A stretch of DNA of 64,000 bases from NCBI RefSeq assembly GCF_003264855.1, contig NZ_NFZS01000001.1, positions 1,984,001 through 2,048,000 of the forward strand. The letters run 5' to 3'. Below, one piece after another: positions 35,256-48,146 of this stretch; position 1 is the stretch's first letter, and every line of letters begins with the position of its first letter. Both the position numbers and the translations under genes were made by a program. Source of the DNA: Dyella jiangningensis. Lineage in GTDB: Bacteria; Pseudomonadota; Gammaproteobacteria; Xanthomonadales; Rhodanobacteraceae. Under the pieces are notes generated by a model. The model searched no databases. It was not told where the DNA came from and saw only the letters and a program-made list of their open reading frames with translations.

Positions 35256-37199
35256 ATGCCGAGCAAGGAAACCGTACGACGACAACGCGCACTCGGTGGG
35301 GGCGTCGGCGTGGTCGTGCTTGGCCTGGCGCTGGTTTATCACTTCTTTCCCCGCGTGTTCCATGTCGAACCTTCCTCGACGGCCGCGCACCGTGCCATGA
35401 ACCTAGGCCCTGCGCCTTCGGCGACGCCGGCCGCCATCACTCCGGCGCCAGGCGTGGGCGAGCTCGATGCGGGGCCGCCGGTGACCTTCGCGCCCACCGA
35501 AGTCATCGTCGCGAGGATGAGCAACAAGAACACCAACCTGCCGCAGCAGCTGAGCGCGGATACGCCCGAGGTCGAGGCGCTGCTGGCGCGTGCCGACAAG
35601 GCGCTGCATGCAGGCAAGCTCGCCGGTGACGACGGCAGTGCGGCCGCGCTGTTCGAACAGGCGCTCAAGCTCAAAGCGGACAGCCGTCGCGCCGCGCAGG
35701 GCCTGTTCGAGGTAAGGGCGCGCCTCGCCGCGGAGATCAACCAGGATCTGGCGGTCGGCGATGCCGATTCGGTGAGTGATCTGCTCGATACGCTCAAGAA
35801 GATCCCCGACTCCGCTGACGAGGTCAGCCAGGTCCAGGCCAAGCTGAAGACCCTGGCACAGGTGCGCCCGCTGCTTGCCAAGGCGGCGACGCTCCTCCAG
35901 CAAGGACACGCCGACAAGCCAGCGGGCGACAACGCGCTCGAACTCTATCGCCAGGTCCAGCAGCTCGATCCGGAAAACGCGGTCGCGTCGCAGGGCGTCT
36001 TGCAGGTGCAGCGCGCCGTGCTCGATCGCGCCTTGGCGGCAGTCGCGCAGAACGACTTCAAGTCGGCAGACCAGGCGCTCACCGAGGCTGCGCAGGTGGC
36101 GCCCGATTCGCCGGCGCTCAGCGATGTGCGCACGCGCGTGGACAACATGCGGCAGGCGCGCGCCAGCGGATTGCTCGGCCAGGCGCGATCGGCCCTGGAC
36201 GGGGGCAACCTCGCGCTGGCCCAGCAACTGGCCGACCAGGCCAAGGCGATCAGTCCGGATCTCGCGGGGCTGTCTGAATTCGGCGAGCGCCTGATCAACG
36301 CACGCCTGTATGCGAGCTACAAGCCCGGCCAGGTGTTCACCGACCGTTTCCTCGATATCCCGGGGCAGGCGCCTTCAATGGTGGTCGTGCCCACCGGCAG
36401 TTTCCGCATGGGGGCACCCGACAACGAGGACGGACGCCAGGATGCCGAGACACCGCAACACGACGTGACGATCGCCAAGGGCTTCGCCATGGCGCGCACC
36501 GCGATCACCGTGGGGCAATTCAGGGAGTTCGTGAAAGCCAGTGGCTACCAGCCCGATTCCGTGAAACTGGGCGGGGCCAGTGTCTACGACGAGGGCACCG
36601 GCGCCATGCGCGACGACCCGAACGCGGGTTGGCAGGACGACTATGTGGGCAAATCGGCCGACAGCCGACTGCCGGTCGTCAATATCTCCTGGGCGGACGC
36701 CAAGGCCTATGCGGATTGGTTGAGCCAGCGCACGGGCAAGACCTATCGATTGCCCAGCGAGGCCGAGTTCGAATACGCCCTCCGTGCCGGCACCACCACC
36801 CGCTACTGGTGGGGCGACGGCACCCCGACACACAAGGTGGAAAACCTCACCGGCGGCAGCGACCGCTCCTCGAGCGGGCGTCGCTGGAGCAATGCCTTTG
36901 CCGGCTATCGGGACGGTTACTGGGGACCCGCGCCCGTCATGAGCTTCTCGCCGAACCCGTTTGGTCTCTACGACATGGGCGGCAACGTATCGGAGTGGGT
37001 GCAGGACTGCTGGCACGACAGCTACCTGCGGGCGCCTCGCGACGGCAGCGCATGGATCAATCCCGGCTGCAGCGTGCGCGTGGTGCGCGGCGGCTCCTGG
37101 GGCAGTTCGCCCGACCAGGTGCGCTCGTCCTACCGCCAGGGCGCCGATGCCAGCGTGCGCAGCGGGCGTGTTGGCTTCCGCGTGCTCCGCGAGCTTTGA
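35256..37199 (+). CDS. membrane-anchored FGE/SUMF1-like protein with helical repeat region
   Basis: The 647-aa protein has one N-terminal membrane helix (about residues 13-32). Residues 95-345 are alpha-helical and repeat-like (units such as LLARADKALHAGKLAGDDGSAAALFEQAL), resembling tetratricopeptide repeats. Residues 370-647 form a formylglycine-generating-enzyme/sulfatase-modifying domain with VVPTGSFRMG, VNISWADAKAYADWLS, RLPSEAEFEYALRAG, DMGGNVSEWVQDCWHDSY and RVVRGGSW. The family includes oxygen-dependent sulfatase-modifying enzymes but most bacterial members have other or unknown tasks. No sulfatase gene is in the window. The large part probably faces the periplasm. It diverges from rnd across the inverted-repeat element. 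Confidence 0.85.
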   Translation: MPSKETVRRQRALGGGVGVVVLGLALVYHFFPRVFHVEPSSTAAHRAMNLGPAPSATPAAITPAPGVGELDAGPPVTFAPTEVIVARMSNKNTNLPQQLSADTPEVEALLARADKALHAGKLAGDDGSAAALFEQALKLKADSRRAAQGLFEVRARLAAEINQDLAVGDADSVSDLLDTLKKIPDSADEVSQVQAKLKTLAQVRPLLAKAATLLQQGHADKPAGDNALELYRQVQQLDPENAVASQGVLQVQRAVLDRALAAVAQNDFKSADQALTEAAQVAPDSPALSDVRTRVDNMRQARASGLLGQARSALDGGNLALAQQLADQAKAISPDLAGLSEFGERLINARLYASYKPGQVFTDRFLDIPGQAPSMVVVPTGSFRMGAPDNEDGRQDAETPQHDVTIAKGFAMARTAITVGQFREFVKASGYQPDSVKLGGASVYDEGTGAMRDDPNAGWQDDYVGKSADSRLPVVNISWADAKAYADWLSQRTGKTYRLPSEAEFEYALRAGTTTRYWWGDGTPTHKVENLTGGSDRSSSGRRWSNAFAGYRDGYWGPAPVMSFSPNPFGLYDMGGNVSEWVQDCWHDSYLRAPRDGSAWINPGCSVRVVRGGSWGSSPDQVRSSYRQGADASVRSGRVGFRVLREL

Positions 37200-37502
37200 G
37201 CCTCGGGGCTTCTCCGCTTCCACGGGAGCGCTCCAGCCACTGGCTGCCGGGTTCGCGCCGCGGGCCTGGCTGGTCTTCACGGATGATCCGGTCGCAACCC
37301 TTGCGAGACCGCGTCACGCCGGCCGTCCACCCGCTTGTGCTGGCGCCCGCGCGAACCGTAAAATGACCCGCTTTCGTGTAAGGGAATCATCGACTTAGGG
37401 CGGAGTGTCCGGAGGCTGGCGGGGTGGGGTGCGAGGATGTTTTCTTTCGCTATTCCTTTGTAAATCCGGTGCTTGCGGTAATTTCCTCAGAGTTGTTCTG
37501 AT
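37200..37502. other. 303-base intergenic region without identified genes
   Basis: The region lies between the FGE-like gene and tRNA-Leu. It should contain the tRNA promoter, but I see no strong consensus promoter, hairpin with T-run or conserved small gene. Confidence 0.5.
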
Positions 37503-37587
37503 GCGAAAGTGGCGGAATTGGTAGACGCACTGGATTTAGGTTCCAGCGGGTAACCCCGTGAGGGTTCGAGTCCCTCCTTTCGCACCA
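37503..37587 (+). tRNA. tRNA-Leu (anticodon TAG)
   Basis: The 85-base class-II tRNA has a GCGAAAG/CTTTCGC acceptor stem, a long variable arm and an encoded CCA. The anticodon loop TTTAGGT between CTGGA and TCCAG gives TAG, reading CTA and other CTN codons. It lies 86 bases upstream of tig. Confidence 0.95.
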
Positions 37588-37673
37588 TCCCTTTGGTTTT
37601 TCATAAGCAGGCGGCCTAAGAGGTCGCCAAGCGCCTTTGACGGGCGCTCAGAATCGGTATTCCAGGAGACGTC

Positions 37674-38966
37674 ATGCAGGTTTCGGTTGAAAACGTCGGC
37701 AAGCTCGAGCGCAAGCTCACCGTGAAGTTTCCCGCGGATCGCTTCGAGTCGCAGGTCAGTGCGCGCATCGCCGAGATGGGCCGCACGGTGCGACTGAAGG
37801 GCTTCCGTCCGGGCAAGGTGCCGACGGCGGTGATCCAGCAGCGTTTCGGTGACCAGGTCCGTGGCGAAGTGCTTTCCGACCTGATCGGCAGCACGCTCCG
37901 CGATGCCGTCGCCCAGGAAAACCTGCGCCCGGTGGCCAACCCGTCGATCAACACCACGGGTCGCCCGGAAGACGGCGAAATCGCCTACACCGCCACCTTC
38001 GAGATCATGCCGGAGTTCCCCGAAGTCGACGTCGCCAAGCTGGAAATCAGCCGACCGGTGGCCGAAGTGGGCGACGCCGATATCGAAAAGATGATCGAAA
38101 CCCTGCGCCTGCAGCGCCGCAGCTTCGACGAGGTCGAACGCGCCTCGGCCGAGGGCGACTTCGTGATGTTCGAATACTCGGCGCAGGCCGGCGATTACCG
38201 CTTCCCGGCCGAAGGCCTGGAGCGCGCGGGCAGCGTGCTGGGCTCGGGCAACCTGTTCAAGGCGCTGGACGACGTGCTGACCGGTCGCAAGGCCGACGAC
38301 GAATTCGACGCCGACGTCGAGTTCCCGGCCGATTTCCGCAACGAGAACCTGGCCGGCAAGACCGCCCAGTGCCACTTCAAGATCATCAAGGTGCAGGAGC
38401 CCAAGCTGCCGGAAGTGGACGCCGAGTTCGCCAAGCTGTTCGGTATCGCCGATGGCGACCTGGAGCATTTCCGCAAGGAAGTGCGCGCCAACCTCGAGCG
38501 CGAGCTGAAGGCCACGCTGATGGCCCGCCTGAAGTCCGAAGTGGCCGAGAAGCTGGCCGACGCCCACCCGGAACTCGACGTGCCGAACGTGATGGTGCAG
38601 TCCGAGGCCCACGGCCTGGCCCAGGGCAGCGTGCCGCGCGGCCAGCAGGTGCCGCCGCAGCTGGTCGAGGCCGCTGCGCCGATCGCCCGCAAGCGCGTCA
38701 TCGCCGGTCTGCTGATGGGTGAGATCGCCCGCAAGCAGTCGCTGGTCATCGACCGCAGCCGCGTGGCCGAACAGCTCGCCGCGATCGCCTCGACCTACGA
38801 GGAGCCGGAGAAGGTCGTTGAACTTTACAACCGCGACCCCCAATTGATGTCCGGGCTGCAGAATCGCGTGATGGAAGACCAGGTCGCGGAATGGGTGGCG
38901 GATCACGCCACGACCACTGTCCAGAACCTGAGCTTCGACGAGGTGATGCGCCCGGTCAGTGCCTGA
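37674..38966 (+). CDS. tig: trigger factor
   Basis: The 430-aa ribosome-associated chaperone and prolyl isomerase has the ribosome-binding tail loop VRLKGFRPGKVP (residues 40-51), a central FKBP-like domain (about 150-245) and C-terminal helical arms. The start has CAGGAGAC as its ribosome site. It is followed by clpP after 38 bases, then clpX and lon, the arrangement conserved in gammaproteobacteria. Confidence 0.98.
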   Translation: MQVSVENVGKLERKLTVKFPADRFESQVSARIAEMGRTVRLKGFRPGKVPTAVIQQRFGDQVRGEVLSDLIGSTLRDAVAQENLRPVANPSINTTGRPEDGEIAYTATFEIMPEFPEVDVAKLEISRPVAEVGDADIEKMIETLRLQRRSFDEVERASAEGDFVMFEYSAQAGDYRFPAEGLERAGSVLGSGNLFKALDDVLTGRKADDEFDADVEFPADFRNENLAGKTAQCHFKIIKVQEPKLPEVDAEFAKLFGIADGDLEHFRKEVRANLERELKATLMARLKSEVAEKLADAHPELDVPNVMVQSEAHGLAQGSVPRGQQVPPQLVEAAAPIARKRVIAGLLMGEIARKQSLVIDRSRVAEQLAAIASTYEEPEKVVELYNRDPQLMSGLQNRVMEDQVAEWVADHATTTVQNLSFDEVMRPVSA

Positions 38967-39004
38967 GGCATTCTTCAGGCGAATCAACCGGAGAGCGATA
39001 AAGC

Positions 39005-39634
39005 ATGGCCATGGACCCGATCCAGAACCTCAACCTGGTACCGATCGTCGTCGAGCAGACCGCCCGCGGCGAACGTTCGTACGACATCTACTCGCGCCTC
39101 CTGAAGGAGCGCGTGATCTTCCTCGTGGGCGAGGTGAACGATCAGGTCGCCAACCTGCTGGTCGCGCAGATGCTGTTCCTTGAGTCGGAAAACCCGGACA
39201 AGGACATTCATCTCTATATCAACAGCCCGGGCGGCGCCGTTACCGCCGGGCTGGCGATCTACGACACCATGCAGTTCATCAAGCCCGACGTCAGCACCAT
39301 GTGCATCGGCCAGGCCTGCAGTGCGGCCTCGCTGCTGCTCATGGCTGGCGCCAAGGGCAAGCGCTACTCGCTGCCCAACTCGCGCGTGATGATCCACCAG
39401 CCGTCGGGCGGCGCCCGCGGCCAGGCGACGGACATCGAGATCCAGGCCCAGGAAATCCTGTACCTGCGTCGTCGCCTGAATGACATCTACGTCCAGCACA
39501 CCGGCCAGCCGCTCGACAAGATCGAGCGGGACATGGAGCGCGACCGCTTCATGAGCGCCGAGGCGGCCAAGGAATATGGCCTGATCGACCAGGTCCTCGA
39601 CCGCCGTGCCGTGGATACGGTGAAATCGGCCTGA
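39005..39634 (+). CDS. clpP: ATP-dependent Clp protease proteolytic subunit
   Basis: The 209-aa serine peptidase has its catalytic Ser in [11 protein letters not shown], His in [11 protein letters not shown] and Asp in DRDRF-type context (MERDRFMS). It forms the tetradecameric barrel that works with ClpX. A GGAGAGCG ribosome site precedes the ATG. A second ATG two codons in is an equal alternative. Confidence 0.98.
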   Translation: MAMDPIQNLNLVPIVVEQTARGERSYDIYSRLLKERVIFLVGEVNDQVANLLVAQMLFLESENPDKDIHLYINSPGGAVTAGLAIYDTMQFIKPDVSTMCIGQACSAASLLLMAGAKGKRYSLPNSRVMIHQPSGGARGQATDIEIQAQEILYLRRRLNDIYVQHTGQPLDKIERDMERDRFMSAEAAKEYGLIDQVLDRRAVDTVKSA

Positions 39635-39664
39635 TTTCAGGCATTTGGTCCCTGGTTTGCAAGT

Positions 39665-39694
39665 GGTTCCGCGTCTCGCTGCAGACGCGGAACC
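39665..39694. terminator. strong hairpin between clpP and clpX
   Basis: A perfect 12-base stem (ggttccgcgtct / agacgcggaacc) with a six-base loop has no T-run behind it. It may attenuate read-through or stabilise the clpP 3' end. A TATTCT at 39701 preceded by TG could be the minus-10 element of a separate clpX promoter, with no good minus-35. Confidence 0.5.
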
Positions 39695-39740
39695 CTGTGC
39701 TATTCTCAAACCGCAATCGATTTACTAGCAGGATCCAGGC

Positions 39741-41030
<1,290 letters not shown>

Positions 41031-41060
41031 TCGCGGTCTTAACGCGACAGCAAGCATGCG

Positions 41061-41096
41061 ATGGCCCCGGCGGATAATGCCGGGGCCATTTTGTTT
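41061..41096 (+). terminator. intrinsic terminator after clpX
   Basis: The 11-base stem atggccccggc / gccggggccat with a seven-base loop is followed by ttttgttt. It separates clpX from lon. Confidence 0.85.
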
Positions 41097-41210
41097 GCGT
41101 GCCATGTCGTGCACTTGTACGAAAGCCGGTTTGCCACCACTTGACGTACAGATGCCCCCGGCGCAGTGTCGGGGCGAAAGACGCTATTCATCCCTGAGAG
41201 ATTCTCTTTG

Positions 41211-43736
<2,526 letters not shown>

Positions 43737-43755
43737 TCCGTGATGGCGATCACCG

Positions 43756-43783
43756 AAAAACGGGCGGGCAACCGCCCGTTTTT
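43756..43783 (+). terminator. intrinsic terminator after lon
   Basis: The 12-base stem aaaaacgggcgg / ccgcccgttttt with a four-base loop ends in T residues, and can work on either strand. Confidence 0.85.
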
Positions 43784-43891
43784 CATGGGCGTGTCATGGA
43801 ATGGCAGGTGCTTCGCATAGCGTTTCAGGAGTCGCTTTGCAAGCGTCGACGAAGCATGCTGAATCGCGCGAACCCTTGGAATTACTTGTCA

Positions 43892-43920
43892 TTGCGGACC
43901 CTAGGGGCCACTGGTATAAA
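43892..43920 (+). promoter_or_regulatory. putative sigma70 promoter of hupB
   Basis: TTGCGG (43892-43897) and TATAAA (43915-43920) are separated by 17 bases, in the 320-base region between the lon terminator and the HU gene. It would give a leader of about 135 bases. Confidence 0.5.
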
Positions 43921-44060
43921 GGCGGCACCGCAGCCTGACGCCGAGCACGATGCGCAGTGATGCGGGGTTGCTTGGCGATGTCCCGGTGCCCTGTCGCATA
44001 GACGTCGCCTGGTCCCAGAATGACCACGCGGGCTGCATAACCGTTTAAGGGAGTGTCTCA

Positions 44061-44333
44061 ATGAATAAAACTGATCTGATCAATGCCATCGCCGAGAAGG
44101 CCGAACTCACCAAGGCTGACGCCGGCCGTGCTCTCGAAGCTTTCTTCGAGACCGTGCAGAAGGCGCTGAAGAAGGGTGACGACGTGTCGGTGGTCGGTTT
44201 TGGCACCTTCACCGTGCGCAAGCGCGCCGCCCGTACCGGTCGCAATCCGCGCACCAACGAGACGATCAAGATCAAGGCCTCGAAGGTTCCGGCGTTCAAG
44301 GCTGGCAAGACCCTGAAGGATGCCCTAAACTAA
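44061..44333 (+). CDS. hupB: DNA-binding protein HU-beta
   Basis: The 90-aa nucleoid protein begins [20 protein letters not shown] and carries the DNA-binding arm [18 protein letters not shown], the standard HU signature. It binds and bends DNA as a dimer. It stands between lon and the tRNA-Val/tRNA-Asp pair, and is followed by ppiD, a conserved neighbourhood. Confidence 0.98.
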   Translation: MNKTDLINAIAEKAELTKADAGRALEAFFETVQKALKKGDDVSVVGFGTFTVRKRAARTGRNPRTNETIKIKASKVPAFKAGKTLKDALN

Positions 44334-44353
44334 GCGGCTACTTGCTTAGTTTC

Positions 44354-44428
44354 GGGTGCTTAGCTCAGCGGTAGAGCGTCGCCCTTACAAGGCGAGGGTC
44401 GTAGGTTCGATCCCTACAGCACCCACCA
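44354..44428 (+). tRNA. tRNA-Val (anticodon TAC)
   Basis: The 75-base cloverleaf has GGGTGCT/AGCACCC acceptor pairing, anticodon loop CTTACAA giving TAC, and an encoded CCA. It begins 20 bases after hupB and may be co-transcribed with it. Confidence 0.95.
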
Positions 44429-44437
44429 GAAATATGC

Positions 44438-44514
44438 GGAGCGGTAGTTCAGTCGGTTAGAATGCTGGCCTGTCACGCCGGAGGTCGCGGGTTCGAGTCC
44501 CGTCCGCTCCGCCA
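44438..44514 (+). tRNA. tRNA-Asp (anticodon GTC), first copy
   Basis: The 77-base cloverleaf has GGAGCGG/CCGCTCC acceptor pairing, anticodon loop CTGTCAC giving GTC, and an encoded CCA. A near-identical copy lies at 57783-57859 on the other strand. Confidence 0.95.
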
Positions 44515-44520
44515 TAGTTC

Positions 44521-44552
44521 GCAAGGGCGCCCGAGTGGCGCCCTTGCCTTTT
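44521..44552 (+). terminator. intrinsic terminator after the tRNA-Val/tRNA-Asp pair
   Basis: The stem gcaagggcgcc / ggcgcccttgc with a five-base loop is followed by cttttaa. Confidence 0.8.
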
Positions 44553-44602
44553 AAGCACCGCGCACATGCTGCGCTGAACAACGATTTAGCCGGGACCAAA
44601 CC

Positions 44603-46507
44603 ATGCTTCAGGCACTGCGTAACAAGCTTCACGGATGGCCTTCCATCGTCATTCTGGGCATTTGCGTTTTCGCTATTTCGTTCTTCGGCATCGAGTCCTA
44701 TTTCGCCTCGCACACGGAAACCTACGTGGCAATGGTGGGCAAGCACGAGATTTCCCAGCGTGACTTCCAGGACCGGATGAACGAGGCCCGCCGTGACGCC
44801 ATGGCGCGCATGGGCGACAGCTTCGACGCTGCGCAGTTCGAGCAGCCGGAAATGAAGCGCCGGATCCTTGACCAGCTCATTAACGAGCAGCTGCTCCGGC
44901 AGGCCAATGATGCGCTGGGCATGAAGGTGCCCGACCTCGCGCTGCGCGACCGCATTGCCGGCACGCCGCAGTTCCAGGTCAACGGCCAGTTCGATCCCAC
45001 CACGTATCGCGCGATCCTTGCTGCGCAGAACATGACGCCGGCGACGTTCGAGGCCAGTCAGCGCGCTTCGCTGGAACCGGGCCTGGTGCCGCGCGCGATC
45101 ATCGACAGCGCCATCGTCACCGACGCGGACATGGATCGTTACCTGGGCCTGCTGTACCAGCGCCGCGATCTGCGCTGGTTTGCCGTACCCCGTCCCGCGC
45201 TCGCGGACAGCGCCGTCAGCGATACGCAACTGGAGGCCTATTACAAGGAGCACCAGGCGGATTTCATGAATCCGGAGCAGGTGTCGCTGAAGTACATCGA
45301 AGTGAACGGCGCCGACCTCAAGGTCGATGCACAGCCGAGCGACGATGAGCTCAAGAAGCGTTACGACGAGCAGAAGCAGCGCTTCGTGCAGCCTGAGCAG
45401 CGCTTGGTGTCGCACATCCTGGTCAACGTGCCGAAGAACGCGACGCCGGACCAGCAGAAGGCTGCGCTCGCCAAGGCCGAGAAGATTGCGGGCGAAGCGA
45501 ACGCCGAGAACTTCGCGAAGCTCGCCGAGCAGGACTCGGACGACCTGGGTTCCAAGCGTTCGGGTGGCGACCTGGGTTGGCTGGAGAAAGGCGTCACCAA
45601 CGCCGCCTTCGACTCGGCGCTGTTCTCGCTGCAGAAGGGCCAGATCTCCAAGCCCGTGTTGTCCGACGAGGGCTACCACGTACTCTTCCTGCGCGACGTG
45701 CGCAGCGGCGAGGCCAAGCCGTTCGCCGAAGTGCGCGACCAGATCGCCAAGGACTACCTGAGCACCGAGCGCGATCGCCAGTACAGTGAACTTGCCGGCA
45801 AGCTCACCGACCAGACCTACCAGAATCCCTCGTCGTTGGAGCCGGCTTCGCAGGCGCTGAATCTGCCGATCCAGGCCACGGCACTGTTCCCGCGCAAGGG
45901 CGGTGAAGGTATCGCCGCGAACGCCAAGCTGGTGCAGACCGCGTTCTCGGACGATGTGCTGGTCCAGGGCAACAACTCGGGCCTCATCGAGCTGGGGCCG
46001 GACCATGCGGTCGTCGTGCGCGTGGACAAGCATGTACCGGCCGCCGCTCGTCCGCTGGCCGAGGTGCGGGACCAGGTGCGCCAGAAGATCCTGGACGAGC
46101 GCATTGCGGCGGAAGCACTGAAGAATGCTGACGCACTGCTCGCCAAGCTGCAGAAGGGCGAGGACATGCAGGCCGTCGCGGGCGCTGCGGGTGCAACCGT
46201 GCAGACGGTGCCGAACGCCATCCGCATGCAGCAGGGCGTAGCTCCGGAGGTGCTCGAGCAGGCGTTCCTGCTGCCGCACCCGGCGGAGGGCAAGCCGCAG
46301 TTCGCCCGTGTCTCCGCGGCCGATGGCAGCTACGCGCTCGTGGCTGTGGACAAGGTGCAGGAGGGCGATCTGTCCAAGGTCACCTTCGAGCAGCGCGATG
46401 CATTGCGCAGCCAGATGGCACAGGCCTATGGCATCCTCGCCACGCAGGCGTTCATCGACGCGCTCAAGGCGAAGACCGACATCAAGATCGCTGCGGATCG
46501 GATGTAA
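44603..46507 (+). CDS. ppiD: periplasmic folding chaperone PpiD (SurA_N and parvulin domains)
   Basis: The 634-aa protein is anchored in the inner membrane by one N-terminal helix (SIVILGICVFAISFFGI, about residues 12-30), with the rest in the periplasm. A SurA_N-type chaperone region follows, then a parvulin domain (about 265-360: QRLVSHILVNV, DLGWLEKGVTNAAFDSALFSLQKG, GYHVLFLRDV). It meets newly exported outer-membrane proteins at the Sec translocon. It sits after hupB and the tRNAs as in E. coli (hupB-ppiD). Confidence 0.96.
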   Translation: MLQALRNKLHGWPSIVILGICVFAISFFGIESYFASHTETYVAMVGKHEISQRDFQDRMNEARRDAMARMGDSFDAAQFEQPEMKRRILDQLINEQLLRQANDALGMKVPDLALRDRIAGTPQFQVNGQFDPTTYRAILAAQNMTPATFEASQRASLEPGLVPRAIIDSAIVTDADMDRYLGLLYQRRDLRWFAVPRPALADSAVSDTQLEAYYKEHQADFMNPEQVSLKYIEVNGADLKVDAQPSDDELKKRYDEQKQRFVQPEQRLVSHILVNVPKNATPDQQKAALAKAEKIAGEANAENFAKLAEQDSDDLGSKRSGGDLGWLEKGVTNAAFDSALFSLQKGQISKPVLSDEGYHVLFLRDVRSGEAKPFAEVRDQIAKDYLSTERDRQYSELAGKLTDQTYQNPSSLEPASQALNLPIQATALFPRKGGEGIAANAKLVQTAFSDDVLVQGNNSGLIELGPDHAVVVRVDKHVPAAARPLAEVRDQVRQKILDERIAAEALKNADALLAKLQKGEDMQAVAGAAGATVQTVPNAIRMQQGVAPEVLEQAFLLPHPAEGKPQFARVSAADGSYALVAVDKVQEGDLSKVTFEQRDALRSQMAQAYGILATQAFIDALKAKTDIKIAADRM

Positions 46508-46529
46508 GCGACGCTTATCAGCGATCTAC

Positions 46530-46564
46530 GCAAAGGGCGACCTTCGGGTCGCCCTTTGCTTTTG
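46530..46564 (+). terminator. intrinsic terminator after ppiD
   Basis: The 13-base stem gcaaagggcgacc / ggtcgccctttgc around a stable ttcg tetraloop is followed by four T. Confidence 0.9.
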
Positions 46565-46913
46565 TCGAAGCACGCATCACGGATGGGTCACGCCGAGGCT
46601 GTAGTCCGGCGATTTCGCAGGTGATGCCCGAGGCGAGATTCGCGCGCAACAATGGTTCAATCCGGCTGCCCTGCGTGACCTCGCACGCCAGCACAAGGTA
46701 GCGCCGACGGCGCGTGCGGCTTGGTCGACACATCCTTGAAGCGTCGATTCTTATCGGCTGGATCGGTTTGCGACGCATCGCATGAGCGATGCCTGCGGCC
46801 AGAACGTGCTTGCCGTGCGGAAGACCGTTTGATTTCGGTTGCCACCTCTCGAGGGCGACGCGAACGGCATGCCGTCGGCAGTTCTTATCAGCCTGTCATC
46901 GCGGTACCGAGCT
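46565..46913. other. 349-base region without identified features
   Basis: The region lies between the ppiD terminator and the end of mltD. Frames crossing it show no family resemblance or ribosome site. I see no RNA gene or repeat here. Confidence 0.5.
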
Positions 46914-48146
46914 TCAGCCGGGAGCACTGATCTTCAGCACCTGCCCGGGTTTCACGCCGGCGTTCTGCAAGTGGTTCCACTGCTGCAGCTGCTTGATGTC
47001 GACGGAGTAGCGTCGCGAAATGCTCCAGAGGCTCTCGCCCGACTTCACGGTATGCGTCTGGCTGGTCGCGGAGCGCTGCTTCGACGTCGGCGCATCGGCG
47101 TCCGAGGCCCCGGCAAGTGTGGCACCCAAGGGCGGAATCACCGCGGTGCCGGGAATATTGGCGTTGGCATCATTGGCAGCCAGCAGCGAATTGCGGAACT
47201 GCTGTACGTGACTGCTGGGCAGCAGCAGGTACGGCGAGGCGCGCGAATCGACCACGCCATTGCGGAAAGCGGCGTTGAGTTCCTTGAGCTCATCGGAGGA
47301 CATGCCCGCGTGGTCCGCGGCATGGGCGATAGGCATCGAACTGTCGATGCCGACGGCGACCAGCCGTTCGCTGGAAGGCAGCGTAGGCAGGCTGACGTTG
47401 AAACGGTCGGGCTCGCGGATCACGCAGGCGATGGCCAGCAGCTTCACCAGGTGCTCTCGCGTCACCGACTTCACCGGCATCTTCGGAATCACCGGCTCGG
47501 CAGGCGGCGTACCGTGTTGGCCGACCATCCGCTTCACACCGAATTCGCCGGCATTGAAGGCATAGTCCACCAGCCGCCAGTCACCCAGATCGTCGTGATA
47601 ACGGCTGAGCAGCGCCATGATGGCGTCAGTGGCCGCAGGGACGTCCAGACGGCCATCGAAGTTCTTGTCGACGCGAATGCCGAGCGCGCTGGCCGTGGCC
47701 GGCATGATCTGCCACATCCCGGCCGGCATATTCTTGCCGCCGAGGACGGGGCGATACTGGCTTTCGACCCATGGCAGCAGGGCGAACTCGCCGGCGACAT
47801 GGTGGCGGGATGCGATCTGCTGCACGTACGCGAGGCGAGGCGCCGCCGCAGCGAGCTGGCTTTCGAAGCGGTCGGGATTCTGCGTATAGCGCCGGGCCCA
47901 GGTCGTGATGCCCGGATCGGCATCGCAATCGGCCATCTCGAAACTGCCGCGCAATTGGTCCCAGACGCCTGCGTTGCCTTCGCTGGGCCTGGCCGCGCTT
48001 GCGACGGGATGTGCGATGTCACGCACGGGCTGCGGCGCGGGGGCCTGCACGGATGGCCCGGGTGCCTTGGGCATCGGCGCGGTTGCGCATGCCGACAGCA
48101 GCACGGACAGGGCCAGGGGCAGGAGACGAAGGCGTCGGACACTCAT
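46914..48146 (-). CDS. mltD: membrane-bound lytic murein transglycosylase D
   Basis: The 410-aa lipoprotein has an LSAC lipobox (Cys at about residue 20). The SLT domain (about 120-230) has the catalytic Glu in LLPWVESQYRP, followed by AGMWQIMPATA and YAFNAGEFG. One LysM repeat (HTVKSGESLWSISRRYSV) closes the protein; the E. coli enzyme has two. It cleaves the glycan strands of peptidoglycan, forming anhydromuropeptides. Its ATG overlaps the gloB stop by four bases. The upstream part of the open frame to 48533 lies inside gloB and is discarded. Confidence 0.95.
   Translation of the reverse strand: MSVRRLRLLPLALSVLLSACATAPMPKAPGPSVQAPAPQPVRDIAHPVASAARPSEGNAGVWDQLRGSFEMADCDADPGITTWARRYTQNPDRFESQLAAAAPRLAYVQQIASRHHVAGEFALLPWVESQYRPVLGGKNMPAGMWQIMPATASALGIRVDKNFDGRLDVPAATDAIMALLSRYHDDLGDWRLVDYAFNAGEFGVKRMVGQHGTPPAEPVIPKMPVKSVTREHLVKLLAIACVIREPDRFNVSLPTLPSSERLVAVGIDSSMPIAHAADHAGMSSDELKELNAAFRNGVVDSRASPYLLLPSSHVQQFRNSLLAANDANANIPGTAVIPPLGATLAGASDADAPTSKQRSATSQTHTVKSGESLWSISRRYSVDIKQLQQWNHLQNAGVKPGQVLKISAPG

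Noticed and set aside
34863-35292. Upstream extension of the RNase D frame through the inverted-repeat element
   Set aside because: The added residues have no homology, the ATG at 34863 has a good ribosome site, and the extension would encode the palindromic element.
41141-41169. TTGACG before lon as a promoter or a heat-shock promoter with CCCCCGG downstream
   Set aside because: No minus-10 element at the right distance, and the spacing to the C-run does not fit the sigma32 pattern.
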